Positions 44,673-55,337 of a stretch of DNA of 64,000 bases are shown here, in pieces. The stretch is from Cervus elaphus. Lineage: Eukaryota; Chordata; Mammalia; Artiodactyla; Cervidae. Below the pieces are notes generated by a model. That model made no database searches. It was not told the origin of the DNA and was given only the letters and a program-made list of their open reading frames with translations. The stretch lies in assembly GCF_910594005.1 (NCBI RefSeq), contig NC_057823.1, forward strand, positions 58,712,015 to 58,776,014, read 5' to 3'. The position numbers and the translations under genes were made by a program. The stretch's first letter is position 1. Every line of letters begins with the position of its first letter.

Positions 44673-45085
44673 AGTTTCCAAGGGTTGCTATAACAAGGCA
44701 CTACAGAATGGGTGGTTTAAACAACAGAGACTTGCTGTCTCCCAGTTCTGGAGGCTCAAAGTCCTAGGTCAGGGTGTCAGCATGGTTGGTTCCTTCCAAA
44801 GGCTGTGACAGAGAAACTGTTCCAGGCCTCTCTCTGGGCTTCTAGTGCTTTTCTGTCTGTCTTTGACATTCCTTGGTTTGGAGATGCTTCATCCTAACCT
44901 CTGCCTTCATCTTGGCCTTCTCCCTGGGTGCTTATCTCGCTGTCCAAATATCCCCTTTAAATAAGCACACAGTTGTCTTAACTTGATCATCTGCCAAGAC
45001 GATATTTCCAAGGTCACATTTGCCAGGACTAGTGGTTAGGACTTCAACTTCTTTCTGGTAGACACCATTCATGGAAACATCATTC
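44673..45085 (-). mobile_element. MaLR (MST/MLT1-type) LTR
   Basis: Antisense MaLR LTR: ttgctataacaaggcacta, gtggtttaaacaacagag, cccagttctggaggctc, atatttccaaggtcacattt and ggttaggacttcaactt in the right order. A solo or fragmentary LTR; no internal retroviral coding sequence is seen. Confidence 0.75.
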
Positions 45086-45119
45086 ATAACACCATTTATG
45101 GAAAGCATTTTGGAGATCT

Positions 45120-45655
45120 ACTTTATTTTTGAAAAGTTTATACTTTTCAAAAGGATTCACCATATATGTCCACAAAAGAACTGTACATCAATGTTCATAA
45201 CAGCATTGTTCATAATAGTCAATAAGTGAAATCATTCTAAATGTCCATCACCTAATAAATGGATAAAAAATTGTGTTATAGCCATAAAATGGAATATTAT
45301 TCAGCCAAAAAAATATAGTATTGATTCATGTTACAACATGGATAAGCCTTGAAAACATTACACTAAGTAAAAGAAGCTAGACCAAAAGGCTTGTATTGTG
45401 AGATTCCATTTCTATGACGTGTCTAGAATAGATGAATCCTTATGATCCAGTCTACCTTGTGGTAGACCACTGGTTACCAAGAGCTGGGGGTGTAAGGAAA
45501 AGGTTATGGGATTTGGGGGGAGATGATGAAAATTTCTGAAATTAGTGGTAATTGTCTCACAACCTAGAAAAGTATACTAAAAACCACTGAATATTATAGT
45601 TTAAGAAGGTGAATTTTATGATATAGTAATTAAATCTCAACAAAAATTAAAAAAA
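45120..45655 (+). mobile_element. L1M 3' end
   Basis: Sense: aaatggaatattattcagcc, catgttacaacatggataag, gattccatttctatgacg, aaaaccactgaatattatag and a final A-rich tail. Confidence 0.9.
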
Positions 45656-46454
45656 ATTTTTTTAATCCTTAAAAAAAGGATTCCCCTACATGAACAGGGT
45701 TCCTTTAACTAACAGCTCTTTTAATACTTGGAAGAACCAAGTACAAAAAAGGGCATATATTAATATGTGAATGGGTAACATTAGAGTGTTCGGAAAGATT
45801 ATCTCTCACAGGTGGGATTAAGGGTCATTTTTGTGTGTTTTTCTTTACTTTTCTATATTTTCCAAGTTTTCTACAACAAGCATTTTCTAATTTTACAGTA
45901 AAAAATTGTTTTTAAATAATTGCTTTCTGATTCCATCACAAGTACTTCTGATGTTAAGTCCAAACGTCTAAATTTAGTCACACCTGGGGTGGACAGTTCC
46001 ATGGAAAATTACACTTAACACTGACAGCACCTCTTGTTTTAACTTTCACCTTAGAATTTCTCCAGCACAGTCCACATGAGTTTGCTCAGGCAGAACGTAA
46101 GCTCTGCCCCAAAGTGTAGAGTAGTTACTATCCTCAGAGGATAGTGAAGAGTGTATATAAACTATTGATAAATGTGCCAGCTTCCAGATCTTTCTGGGGA
46201 CAAGGTAGAGAGGTTTCTCAGGAGATTCCAATGGAAACATGCCTTCATTGTCCAAAACAATTACAGTGGCAGGTATCTTAATGATGACCATGCTTCTTCT
46301 ATCTCATTCTCCCCCGTTCTTGCTCTTATTCTACCTTGGGTAATTGTCCAAATAACTATCTCTACTCAAAAAAAAAAAAAAAAAAAGGAATTGTTTTCAA
46401 GTAGTGTTTAGCATAGCAAGAGAGCACAGAAATTGAGAGAAGAGCTAAAAGTAA
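45656..46454. other. Intergenic, AT-rich
   Basis: No gene recognised; includes an 18-A run at about 46369-46386. Confidence 0.45.
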
Positions 46455-46630
46455 CAATAGCTGCTGAAATTCATTGGATGTTTACTTTGTGCCAGGGACT
46501 ATGTGTTGTTATGCACTGTTCACTAAGACCTGGACGAACTGTTTCATACACAAAGAAAACAGGATTCAGAAACATTTATTAATGTAACTCAAGGCAATGT
46601 AACTAGTAAAGAGTGGGCTTGAATTCAAAA
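46455..46630 (-). mobile_element. MIR-like SINE, decayed
   Basis: Antisense pattern: tttactttgtgccagggac, ctgttcactaagacc, ggcaatgtaactagtaaag. Confidence 0.6.
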
Positions 46631-46706
46631 GCCACAACACTTTACTGTCACATTATCATGCTTTGAAAGACTGAAGCTTAGGCAGCAATGAAACCATCTG
46701 AACTCA

Positions 46707-47041
46707 TGGTGGTATGCTGTGCTTAGTCGCTCAGTCATGTCCGACTCTTTGTGACCCCATGGACAATACTCACCAGGCTCCTCTGTCCATGGGGATTCTC
46801 CAGGCAAGAATACTGGAGTGGGTTGCCATGCCCTCCTCCAGGGGATCTTCCCATCCCAGGGATAGAACCCAGGTCTCCCAAATTGCAGGTAGATTCTTTA
46901 CCGACTGAACCAGCAGGGAAGCCCAAGAATACTGGAGTGGGTAGCCTCTCTTCTCCAGGGGATCTTCCCAACCCAGCAATTGGAGCAGCGTCTCCTGCAT
47001 TGCAGGCAGATTCTTTACTAGCTGAGCTACCAGGGAAGCCC
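46707..47041 (-). mobile_element. Composite Bov-tA with duplicated tRNA-like head
   Basis: Antisense Bov-A unit plus tRNA-like head (46715-46922), followed directly by a further partial Bov-A and a second tRNA-like head (46923-47041). One 9-bp duplication, CTGAACTCA, flanks the whole unit (46698-46706, 47042-47050). It therefore either inserted as a preformed chimera or received the second head later. Confidence 0.85.
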
Positions 47042-47050
47042 CTGAACTCA

Positions 47051-47777
47051 GCCAAGGGAAAAAATGAGTATTATTAGTTAATTTAACAACAAAATAAAAC
47101 AATCCTCAAATCATTTAAATGTATCTTTGCAGAAATACATCTTTTTGCAAAATAAGACCCTTGTTTAAGGAGAGTCTTATTTGCCTATAAGCCTTTTGCT
47201 CAGCAACTATTTCTCCTTGGTTGAGTTAAAAAGAGAAAGATCTTGATGTTTCTTTTTGCACACAATTAAGAGATGACTGAGATGCACAAAGGACAATTGT
47301 AGTCTAGGATAACAATGAACTGTGTGAGGTTATTTACTACAAAGGCATTAGGACTCTCAGCTGGCTGCATGTGCCCAGCACAAAGGGAAGTGGGTATTTG
47401 ATAGCTCTCCAGTTCTTCTGTCTGGGGATTCAGCCAAATGGAATCGTCCAGACTCAGAACATACTTTGGGGTCTGAATTTTCTATTTCAGCTGTCTCTGC
47501 TAATCAAATGAGCCAGGTAAGAGAAGTACAGAGCTCAGATTCTCCATCTATCAATGTCCCAGGCTGACTTTGGAGATTTGAAACTCTAATTTGGAGGAAG
47601 GAGGAAGATTGGCCAGACAGATGACAACAGTATGTTCTGCTGTAGTGTTGAAGACGTGTCTGTATGTTTAAGCCCAGGAAGGAGATAAAGAAAGAAGAGG
47701 CAGGTGGAAACCATAGCCAAAGGAGTGTTGGTGAGAAAAGTCACACTGTTTGAGTAATTATTATTCAAGGGTCAACT
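47051..47777. other. Intergenic, no gene seen
   Basis: Repeat-poor; nothing recognised. Confidence 0.45.
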
Positions 47778-47787
47778 ATATTAGGTC

Positions 47788-48000
47788 CTGGGCTTCACTG
47801 GTGGCACTAGTAGTAAAGAACCTAATGTAGGAGTCATAATAGACTTGGGTTCAATCCCTGGGTCAGGAAGATCCCCTGGAGGAGGAAATGGCAACCCACT
47901 CCAGTATTCTTGCCTGGAAATTCCCATGGACAGAGAAGCCTGGCAGCCCATAGGGTCTCATGGAGTCGGACACCACTGAAGCGACTTAGCACGCATGCAC
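47788..48000 (+). mobile_element. Bov-tA SINE with target duplication
   Basis: Sense tRNA-like head (gggcttcactggtggcac, ggttcaatccctgggtc) and one Bov-A unit ending gcgacttagcacgcatgc. Perfect 10-bp duplication ATATTAGGTC at 47778-47787 and 48001-48010. Confidence 0.95.
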
Positions 48001-48010
48001 ATATTAGGTC

Positions 48011-48690
48011 TTGTGTGCAGCTAGATTCTCCAGGACTTGAATCTTCCAGGGCTGTGGTGAATGTGCCACCTCTATTTCCTATTCCAGCACCTCATTTGTC
48101 CTCGGGGAACATCCATTGCCCCTCTTGATAAAGCTGTCAATCAAGGTGTCCTTGCCTCTCTTGGACAAGCGAGGTTTGTGACCCAAGTAGGCCATGCTGT
48201 TCCCTGAGAGTTCTACCCTCAAGAGAGTTCTTATCAGCTCCTGCCACGTAGATGCCCCAAGCTGCTTTGGTTTCTGCCCTTTCTAGTTCCTTAAGTTTTG
48301 TGTATTTGTTTATGTGAGCTCCTCCATAGGTTTTTTTGTTAAAAAAAAAAGCTCCCGGCTTTTTGGCCTAAGTTAACCAGTCTGTTTTTTTTCACCTAGC
48401 TAATGAATCCCTACCACGTAAACCTTCCATTACATGATGCTTCGGTGGTTAAAGAGAAAGTTGAAAAATTTGCAAAGCATTCTGAGGACAGTCACAGAAA
48501 CGACTAGCAGATGATAGATTTGTGGGGCCCACTTCAAGAAATATCATTTTGTCCCAAGAAACGAAATTTGTGCTGACTTATAATAACCATTTTTGACTGA
48601 GTCTGTGCTCTCTAACAAGATGGAGGGTTGAGGAAATTATCTTGGAAACTCATGTGAAAATGTTTCCCCCAGGACCAAGTTGTCTTTTAA
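48011..48690. other. Intergenic, no gene seen
   Basis: Nothing recognised apart from an A-run at 48340-48350. Confidence 0.4.
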
Positions 48691-50050
48691 GAGAAATTGT
48701 GTGAAAATCTGCACTCAGCTCTCCATTTTATTTTCTTATTTTTGCATGGAGACATAGCACACTTCTTCAGAGGATTGTTTACATTTGTTGTCTACAATTT
48801 TTCATGTCCATGTTACTCTTTAATTCACTACAGTCTGGTATCTACTCTCGTAGCCGCCATAGTCAAGTCAAATGGGCCTTTTCTCGATGTCATTTTATTT
48901 GGCCTGTTGGAGGTTTTGCACTGGGGACCACTCCTTCCATCTTAAAGCACTTCTTTCTTTGGCTTTGATGAGTTCACATTCTCCTGATTTTTTTTCCCTC
49001 CTTCTTCTCCAGCTGATTCTTCTCAGCTACTTTTGGAAGCTCCTTCTTTTACCCATCCCTTAAATGTTGGTGTTCTTCAGGGGTTTGATTTAGGTCTTCC
49101 TTTCTTCACACTCCACACAGATGATGGGTTGTTTTATTCACTCCCATGGCCTCAATTGGCATCTATTTGCAGATCAGTTGTAAATGTGTATATTTTTCTT
49201 TCTCACCTCCCTGAGCGCCAGACCCTCTGTATAACAGCCCTCGAGAATATTCTTTTGAATATGTCATGGATACCTCAAGCCCAAATTTTCAAAACTGATT
49301 TATTTATTCTTTTGTGTAGCATATTTCAGCAAATGGCATCACCAGCCACCCAGTTTTCCAGGTCAGACATTGGAGCATCCTCTTGGACTCTTCCTTTTTC
49401 TTGACTTTCCACAGCCAATAAGTCACCAAGATCTATCAGTTCAACCAACTAAAACATCTCCTAAATCCATTCCTTCCTCTGTGGCACCACTGCCGTGCAC
49501 CTATTCCAAGTCACTGTCAACTCTCACTGCATGGCCTTCAGGCTAGTTCTGCCATCTGCAGAGGTGATTTCCTTCAACTCTGTCCACACCAGAGTGTGGC
49601 AGCCAGAGTGAATCTTTCAGAGCATAAATTAATTGATGGTGTCATTTCTCTGTTTAAAACCTGTCAGTGCTTCCACTGCTTTTAGGATCAAGTCTGGATT
49701 CTTGGCTAGCCCTTCCTTACTGCCCTTGCCAGCCGTGCCAGCCTCATCTTTTTGTTGCTTCTCTCCTGCCTCCTTGAACTCCTGGCACATTGAACATCTC
49801 ACACCCTGCTCTCTCTCTCTCCTTCAGCCTTTCACACACATCTCTTTTGCTTTTCACTTAGTCTTGCTCAACTTCCATGTCTCTTCTTCCTGGAAGCCAT
49901 CCGTGTGCTTCTCCTTCCCTCTTTCTCCCCGTCAGTTAGAATCGTGCCTCTGCTATGTGTCACATAAGACTCCGTTCCACCTCAATCACATCCCTTATCA
50001 CAGCATATTGAAATCACCTGTATTTAACCACTTGCCTCTATAGTTAGGGA
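48690..50050 (+). mobile_element. Long L2 LINE fossil including RT-domain remnant
   Basis: Sense L2. The 123-codon open frame at 49033-49404 contains LNVGVLQGFDLGLPFF, which matches the CR1/L2 reverse-transcriptase NVGVPQGSVLGPLLF-type block. It is followed by the gccagagtgaatctttcag, ttctctgtttaaaacctg and cctctgctatgtgtcac 3' sections. Inactive. Confidence 0.75.
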
Positions 50051-50589
50051 GATAAAGGACAATGGCATCCCACTATTCTACACTAGTATCTAGTTCATCA
50101 TTGGTACTCATTACACATTTCATGAATTAATTAATAACATAAAATATTGTAAGAAAAGTTGGCAATTCATTTTTTATCACTACCATAAATACAAGATGAG
50201 GAAATAAAGAGCGAGGGAAGTTTGATTAAGCTATTTGGGAAAATTTCTGTAAGCTTGGGTTATTAAACATTAGTCTTAGCTTTCTCTGGGGAATGGTGGA
50301 ATCTTCTTAGGAAACACAAAATACAAAAGAGAGTCTCACTTGCTTAGGAAAGCAGACAGAGGATGGGACTAGGTGACATCTTCATGTTGGTGAAGCTTCA
50401 AGCTTCATGAAAAGCTGCAAATATGCATTCTGGCTGACTCAACAAAGTGCTTTTTACCTATTTCTATGTTACAATATCACAGCTTCATTATGAAAATGCA
50501 CATTTTGAAAAGATAAATAGCTTAAGTACTGAGAGGAATTATTATAATGCTTCCTTTTTGTATATCCTTAATCACTTTGCTCTTCTGTC

Positions 50590-52396
50590 ACTTCTTCATA
50601 GTTGATGAAAACCACCAGCTTTGGTTCAGCTTAACCCCTACATACTCTGAGCCTGTGTCCATGCCACTGAATGTGCTAGATGAAAGCCCATCACACCCTC
50701 GACTGGACCCACTTTAAAAAGATGACTTTGAAACTAAAGTGGCCCCACCAGGCAATCATATCACTTGCCCTTGGTTCATTCATCCTCCTGTATCCTAGAC
50801 AATTATTTTGCACATGTCCTCTCCTAGTTTCTAATACCTCCTCCGCAATCCTCATTTTCAACTGGCAGGTCGGCTTTATGCTCCACTGAGAAAATAGAAG
50901 CAATAAGCAACCAAACCTAAACTTCCAAACATCTTCATTCTCCTACTCTGCCTCTTGTTAGTGTAGAGGAACTTTCCATAGTTTTATCCAAAGCCAATGC
51001 CTTTGCTTCTCTACTAAATCCTCTCTCCTCTCACTTACCCTAAGACATATTAATAAGTTCGAAAAATCTGTCCATACTCCCCACATAGCCAATTTATGCT
51101 CTCTACAGCATGTTAATCCCATCTTACAGAAGCCTTCCCTTCCCCTCATCAGCTACTATTCTCCCACTTCTTTGCTGCTCTTTTCATCTCTAGAGTTGTC
51201 TGTGTTTCTTGTCTTCAGTTCCTCTACTTTCCATCTCTCCTGCATCCAGTTCAGTCAAGCTCCACCTGAACTGCTCCATTAATTTAATCAATGACTTGCA
51301 CTTGGTCAAATTCATTGGCTAATTAATCAGCCCTCAGCATCCTAAACTCATCAACGGTATCTAGGCAGTTGATCACTCCCTTCTCTTTGATTCAATTTTT
51401 ACTTTGCTTTCAGGATGACATATTCTCTTGGTTTTCTCTTACCTTGAGGTTAATCCTTTACAATTTCCTTTGAGGTTCCTCCTCTTCTCTCCCAGCTCTT
51501 AATTGTAGTCTCTCAGGTTCAGTCCTTGGACTTCTTCTCTCTTTACTTGCTCTCTGCTGGCCATCTCACCAAGTCCCACCTCAAGTCTGTTGACTCACAC
51601 ATGTAGATTTCCAGCATCCATCTCTCTTCTGAATTTAAAATTTGCATATCCTACTGCTGATTTGACATCTCTATTCTCTAAGAGACACCTGAAACTTAAT
51701 ATGTCCAAGGACAGAACTCCTGATCTTCCTCAATAAACCTTCTCTAGCCCCAGACTTCTCCATCTCTGTTTATTGTAATCCCATCCTTCCAGGTGCTCAG
51801 GTCAAAAAACTTAGTCATTCTTCATATGTGGTCATCAGGAAATTCTGTTAACTCTTCCTTTGAAATACATCTGCCCATTTCTCACTGCCTTCACGGCTAC
51901 CCCCCTGACCCAGGCTGTCTTCATTCTCATACAGCAGCTCCTGAGAAATGGGTTCCCCTGCCTCCATGCTTGCCCCTCTTTGCATTGTTCTCAGCAAAGC
52001 AGCTAATGTAAGTCAAGTCAGGTCGTATCTATACTCAAGACATGTCCTTAGGGTCGATGTCAGCATCTGTGCAGTGGCCCACAAAGCGCTGGGTGCTCTA
52101 GGTTTCTGCTCCCTCTCGGTCCTCATCCTCTACTGGGCTCACTCCATTCTAAACGCTGGTCTCCTTGCTGTTACGTGACTATGTCAGAACACTCTGTCTG
52201 TCACTCTTCCCTCTTCTTGGAATGTTCTTTCCACACATTATTTGCCTGCTTTCTTCACCTCCCTGAAATGTTTGCTCAGATCTCATCCACTCATCTTCTG
52301 ACCATCCTACGTAATACATGCCACGTCCTGTTTTCTTGATTCTCTTTACCTTGCTCAACTTTGTCTTTTGTGTTATGGTACCTGTCACCTTCTAAT
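50590..52396 (+). mobile_element. Second long L2 LINE fossil, interrupted by a COX6C retrocopy
   Basis: Sense L2 covering gcagttgatcactcccttc, ttcagtccttggacttctt, cctgaaacttaatatgtcc, gaactcctgatcttcctc and the 3' section ttggaatgttctttccac. Its 3' end continues beyond the COX6C insertion at about 52845-52920. Confidence 0.75.
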
Positions 52397-52410
52397 TTAC
52401 TTGTTATTTT

Positions 52411-52830
52411 TTTTAAATTTGTTAATTGTTTATTTATTGAGAGACTATTTCTCACTCCAGATAGTCGTAGTTTCATAGTTCAGGAACACAGGAAAGTGAC
52501 AAACTTCCATGGAACTCAACCCAAGAAATTCTTTATATTCCAAATCACTTTGCACTCTGAAAAATACCAGCCTTCCTCATCTCCTCAAAATCTTACATGG
52601 AATCGTAATTTCTGTAGAAATCTGCATATGCCTTCTTTCTTCGTTCAGCCACAGCAAACTTATAGAAAGTTGCAAATCCCAGGGAGACCATGAATGCTCC
52701 AACAATATGAAATCGCAGACGTTTGGCCAGGAGGCCATGCATCTGAGGTTTTGCCAAAGCAGTGGACACAGTAGTTGTTCTTCTCGGCGGCTCAACCGCA
52801 ACATCCTTCCAGGCTGACGGAGAAATGGAC
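52411..52830 (-). pseudogene. COX6C: COX6C processed pseudogene
   Basis: Intronless minus-strand copy of cytochrome c oxidase subunit 6C mRNA (parent: a small inner-membrane subunit of complex IV). The coding remnant is 52545-52769: the start codon is GTG instead of ATG, followed by STALAKPQMHGLLAKRLRFH and the RKKAYADFYRNYDSM block. A Lys codon then became TAA at 52593-52595. The C-terminal DFEEMRKAGIFQSAK still follows in frame to TGA at 52545-52547. There are no indels over 75 codons, so the copy is fairly recent. About 60 bp of 5' UTR, a 3' UTR with AATAAA and a short A-run are retained. A perfect 14-bp duplication TTACTTGTTATTTT lies at 52397-52410 and 52831-52844. On the minus strand the cleavage site reads TT|AAAA, the L1 endonuclease consensus. 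Confidence 0.96.
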
Positions 52831-52924
52831 TTACTTGTTATTTTAACAATCTGTTTTCTGACTTCTTGTAGAAATTTATTCATCTTTGCCTGTTTGGGGG
52901 TATCACTCTCCCAAGCCTCTAGAA

Positions 52925-53000
52925 CAGGGTTTCTCACCTGCATCACTGTTGATCTTTAGGTTTGTGATGGGCTGCTGTTCTGTGCTCTGTAGGATGTTAA
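52925..53000 (-). mobile_element. MER20 (hAT), left part, split by BovB
   Basis: Antisense MER20: cagggtttctcacctg terminus, gggctgctgttctgtgc, tctgtaggatgtta. The remaining part lies at about 54255-54355 (ccagttgccagtagctccc, gtctccagacattgccag). Confidence 0.85.
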
Positions 53001-53011
53001 GAAGAACCCAG

Positions 53012-54240
53012 TTAGAAGCCTATATGAAACAACTGATTGGTTCAGGATTGAGAAAGGAGTACAACAGGGTTGTCTATTGTCACTCTGTTTATTTAACTTA
53101 TACGCTGAGCACATCATAAGAAATGCCAGGCTGGATGAGTTACAAGCTGGAATAAAGATAGGTGGGAGAAACATCAACAACCTCAGATATGCAGATGATA
53201 CCACTTTAATGGCAGAAAGTGAAGAGGCTGCTGCTGCTAAGTCGCTTCAGTCGTGTCCGACTCTGTGCGACCCCATAGACGGCAGCCCACCAGGCTCCGC
53301 CGTCCCTGGGATTCTCCAGGCAAGAACACTGGAGTGGGTTGCCATTTCCTTCTCCAATGCATGAAAGTGAAAAGTGAAAGTGAAGTCGCTCAGTCGTGTC
53401 CGACTCTTAACGACCCCATGGACTGCAGCCCACCAGGCTCCTCCATCCATGGGATTTTCCAGGCAAGAGTACTGGAGTGGGGTGCCATTGCCTTCTCTGA
53501 AAGTGAAGAGGAACTAAAGAAATTCTTTATGAGGGTGAAGGAGAAGAGTGAAAAAGCCAACTTAAAGTTAAATATTAAAAAAACTAAGATCATTGCATCC
53601 AGCCCCATTACTTCATGGCAAATAGAAGGGAAAAGGTGGAAGCAGTGACAGACTTGCTCTTCTTGGGCTCAAAAATCACCACAGGTAGTGACTGCAGCCA
53701 TGAAATCAGAAGACGATTGCTTCTTGGCAGAAAAACTATGACAAACCTAGACAGTGTATTAAAAAGCAGAGACATCACTCTGCTGACAGAGTTCCATATA
53801 GTCAAGGCTATGGTGTTCCCAGTGGTCATATATGGTTGTGAGAGTTGGACCATAAGGAAGACAGAGCACCAAAGAATTGATGCCTTCAAACTGTGGTGCT
53901 GGAGAAGACTCCTGAGAGTCCCTTGGACAGCAAAGAGATCAAACCAGTCAATCTTAAGGGAAATCAACCCTGAATACACATTGGAAGGACTGCCGCTGAA
54001 GCTGAAGCTCCAGTACTTTGGTCATCTGATGCGAATGGCTGACTCATTGGAAAAATCCTTGATGCTGGGAAAGATTGAGGGCAGAAGGAGAAGAAGGCAC
54101 CAGAGTATGGATGGATGGCTGGCATTACTGAGACAATGGATATGAACTTGGGCAGACTCCAGGAGATGGGGAGGGACAGGGAGGCCTGGCGTGCTGTAGT
54201 CCATGGGGTTGCAAAGAGTCGGACATGAGTCGGGGACTCA
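53012..54240 (+). mobile_element. BovB LINE inserted in MER20, interrupted by Bov-A2
   Basis: Sense BovB. The RT part includes the catalytic NLRYADDTTLMAESEE block (53175-53226), then the Bov-A2 insertion, then EELKKFFMRVKEKSEK. A later 176-codon frame (53615-54145) shows SKITTGSDCSHEIRR and YFGHLMRMADSLEK. The frame is broken near 53640 as well as by the SINE, so it is inactive. It ends with the ggactcaacaacaac 3' tail. Confidence 0.93.
53228..53498 (-). mobile_element. Bov-A2 SINE inserted into BovB
   Basis: Antisense dimeric Bov-A2 starting with the (ctg)n tail. A perfect 13-bp duplication GAAAGTGAAGAGG (53215-53227, 53499-53511) is derived from the BovB reverse-transcriptase frame just after the YADD motif. 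Confidence 0.96.
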
Positions 54241-54254
54241 ACAACAACACCACC

Positions 54255-54360
54255 ACCAATGGCCTCTAACCTCCAGTTGCCAGTAGCTCCCCCTAAATGT
54301 GACAACAAAAACCGTCTCCAGACATTGCCAGATGTCTGCTGGGGAGCAAAGTAGTCCCCA
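54255..54360 (-). mobile_element. MER20, right part
   Basis: Continuation of the MER20 begun at 52925: aatggcctctaacctcc, agttgccagtagctcccc, ctccagacattgccag and the terminal cttgggaactatg. Confidence 0.85.
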
Positions 54361-54905
54361 CTTGGGAACTATGGTAGAGAAGAGTACCTACCCTTAGCTG
54401 ACATTCAATCATTATTCATTGAAAGAAAGGAAAAAAGGATGAGCAATTTTAGATACATGTATTCCTTATGGTGTCTCCCAGCATTCATAATTTACCATAG
54501 TCATCACAGGAGCAGCTTTCACCCTTGAGTAGTTAAAGCTAAATCCTAGGTACTCATAGGACACAATGGCTGGTTCTGTTCTTCTTTCTGTGCAACACAA
54601 CTTGTGGGAGAGAAAGGTGTAAAGTTAAGTGTAGTAAAAGAAAATTAGGCATCAGAAGAAAGACATGCAGAGAGGCACACTGTCTCAGAATTTGAGACAC
54701 TGAGACACTGTCTCATGCTTATGAGAGTTATGTGGATTTGCTCAGGAGGATTTATAGACCTTGGGACACTGAGTCTATTTCTGTACAGCTTTCATTCCCT
54801 TGAACAACCATCTTTCCTCCCCAGTATACCTATAAATCAGTTTCAGGTGTCAACATTTGATTCTGTCCAAAGATAGTAAATGATAAAAAAAGAAAAAGAA
54901 AAACT
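54361..54905. other. Intergenic, no gene seen
   Basis: Unassigned; includes a small CACTGTCTCA local repeat near 54678-54715. Confidence 0.45.
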
Positions 54906-54909
54906 AATA

Positions 54910-55075
54910 ATAAGAATGTTTGTGGAGCCCATATAGGCACTGTCATTTAATTCGTAACAGCCTTGGGAAGTAGGTCCTACTATTAGTCCCCACTCTAGAT
55001 ATGAAGAAATAGGCTCAGAAAGGTTAAATAATTTGTTTAAGGCCACATAACTGGAAGTGTGAGTGAACTAGAATG
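54910..55075 (-). mobile_element. MIR SINE
   Basis: Antisense: catataggcactgtcattt, acagccttgggaagtagg, gttaaataatttgtttaagg. Confidence 0.75.
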
Positions 55076-55117
55076 ACAGACTAAGTATGTTACTGTAAGT
55101 ATATTAGAAGTATATAA

Positions 55118-55337
55118 TATATGCTCATGCTCATGCTTAGTCGCATCTGATTCTTTGTGACCCCACGGACTGTAGCCCACCAGGCTCCTCTGTCCATGGA
55201 ATTCTCCAGGCAAGAATACTGGAGTGGGTTTCCATTCCATTCTCCAGGGGATCTTCCACCTAGGGATCAAAGCTGCATTTCTTGTGTCTCCTACAGTGGC
55301 AGGCAGATTCTTTACCACTATGCCATCTGAAAAGCCC
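55118..55337 (-). mobile_element. Bov-tA SINE
   Basis: Antisense Bov-A unit (gcttagtcgcatctgattc, ccaggcaagaatactggag) and tRNA-like head ending tttaccactatgccatctg. Confidence 0.9.

Noticed and set aside
49033..49404. 123-codon ORF possibly an unknown secreted or membrane protein
   Set aside because: Its translation includes an L2 reverse-transcriptase block and it sits in a longer L2 fossil.
52593..52946. 117-codon minus-strand ORF read as a functional COX6C-like protein with an N-terminal extension
   Set aside because: The extension is translated 5' UTR and flanking L2; the true start is mutated and the C-terminus is cut by a TAA.
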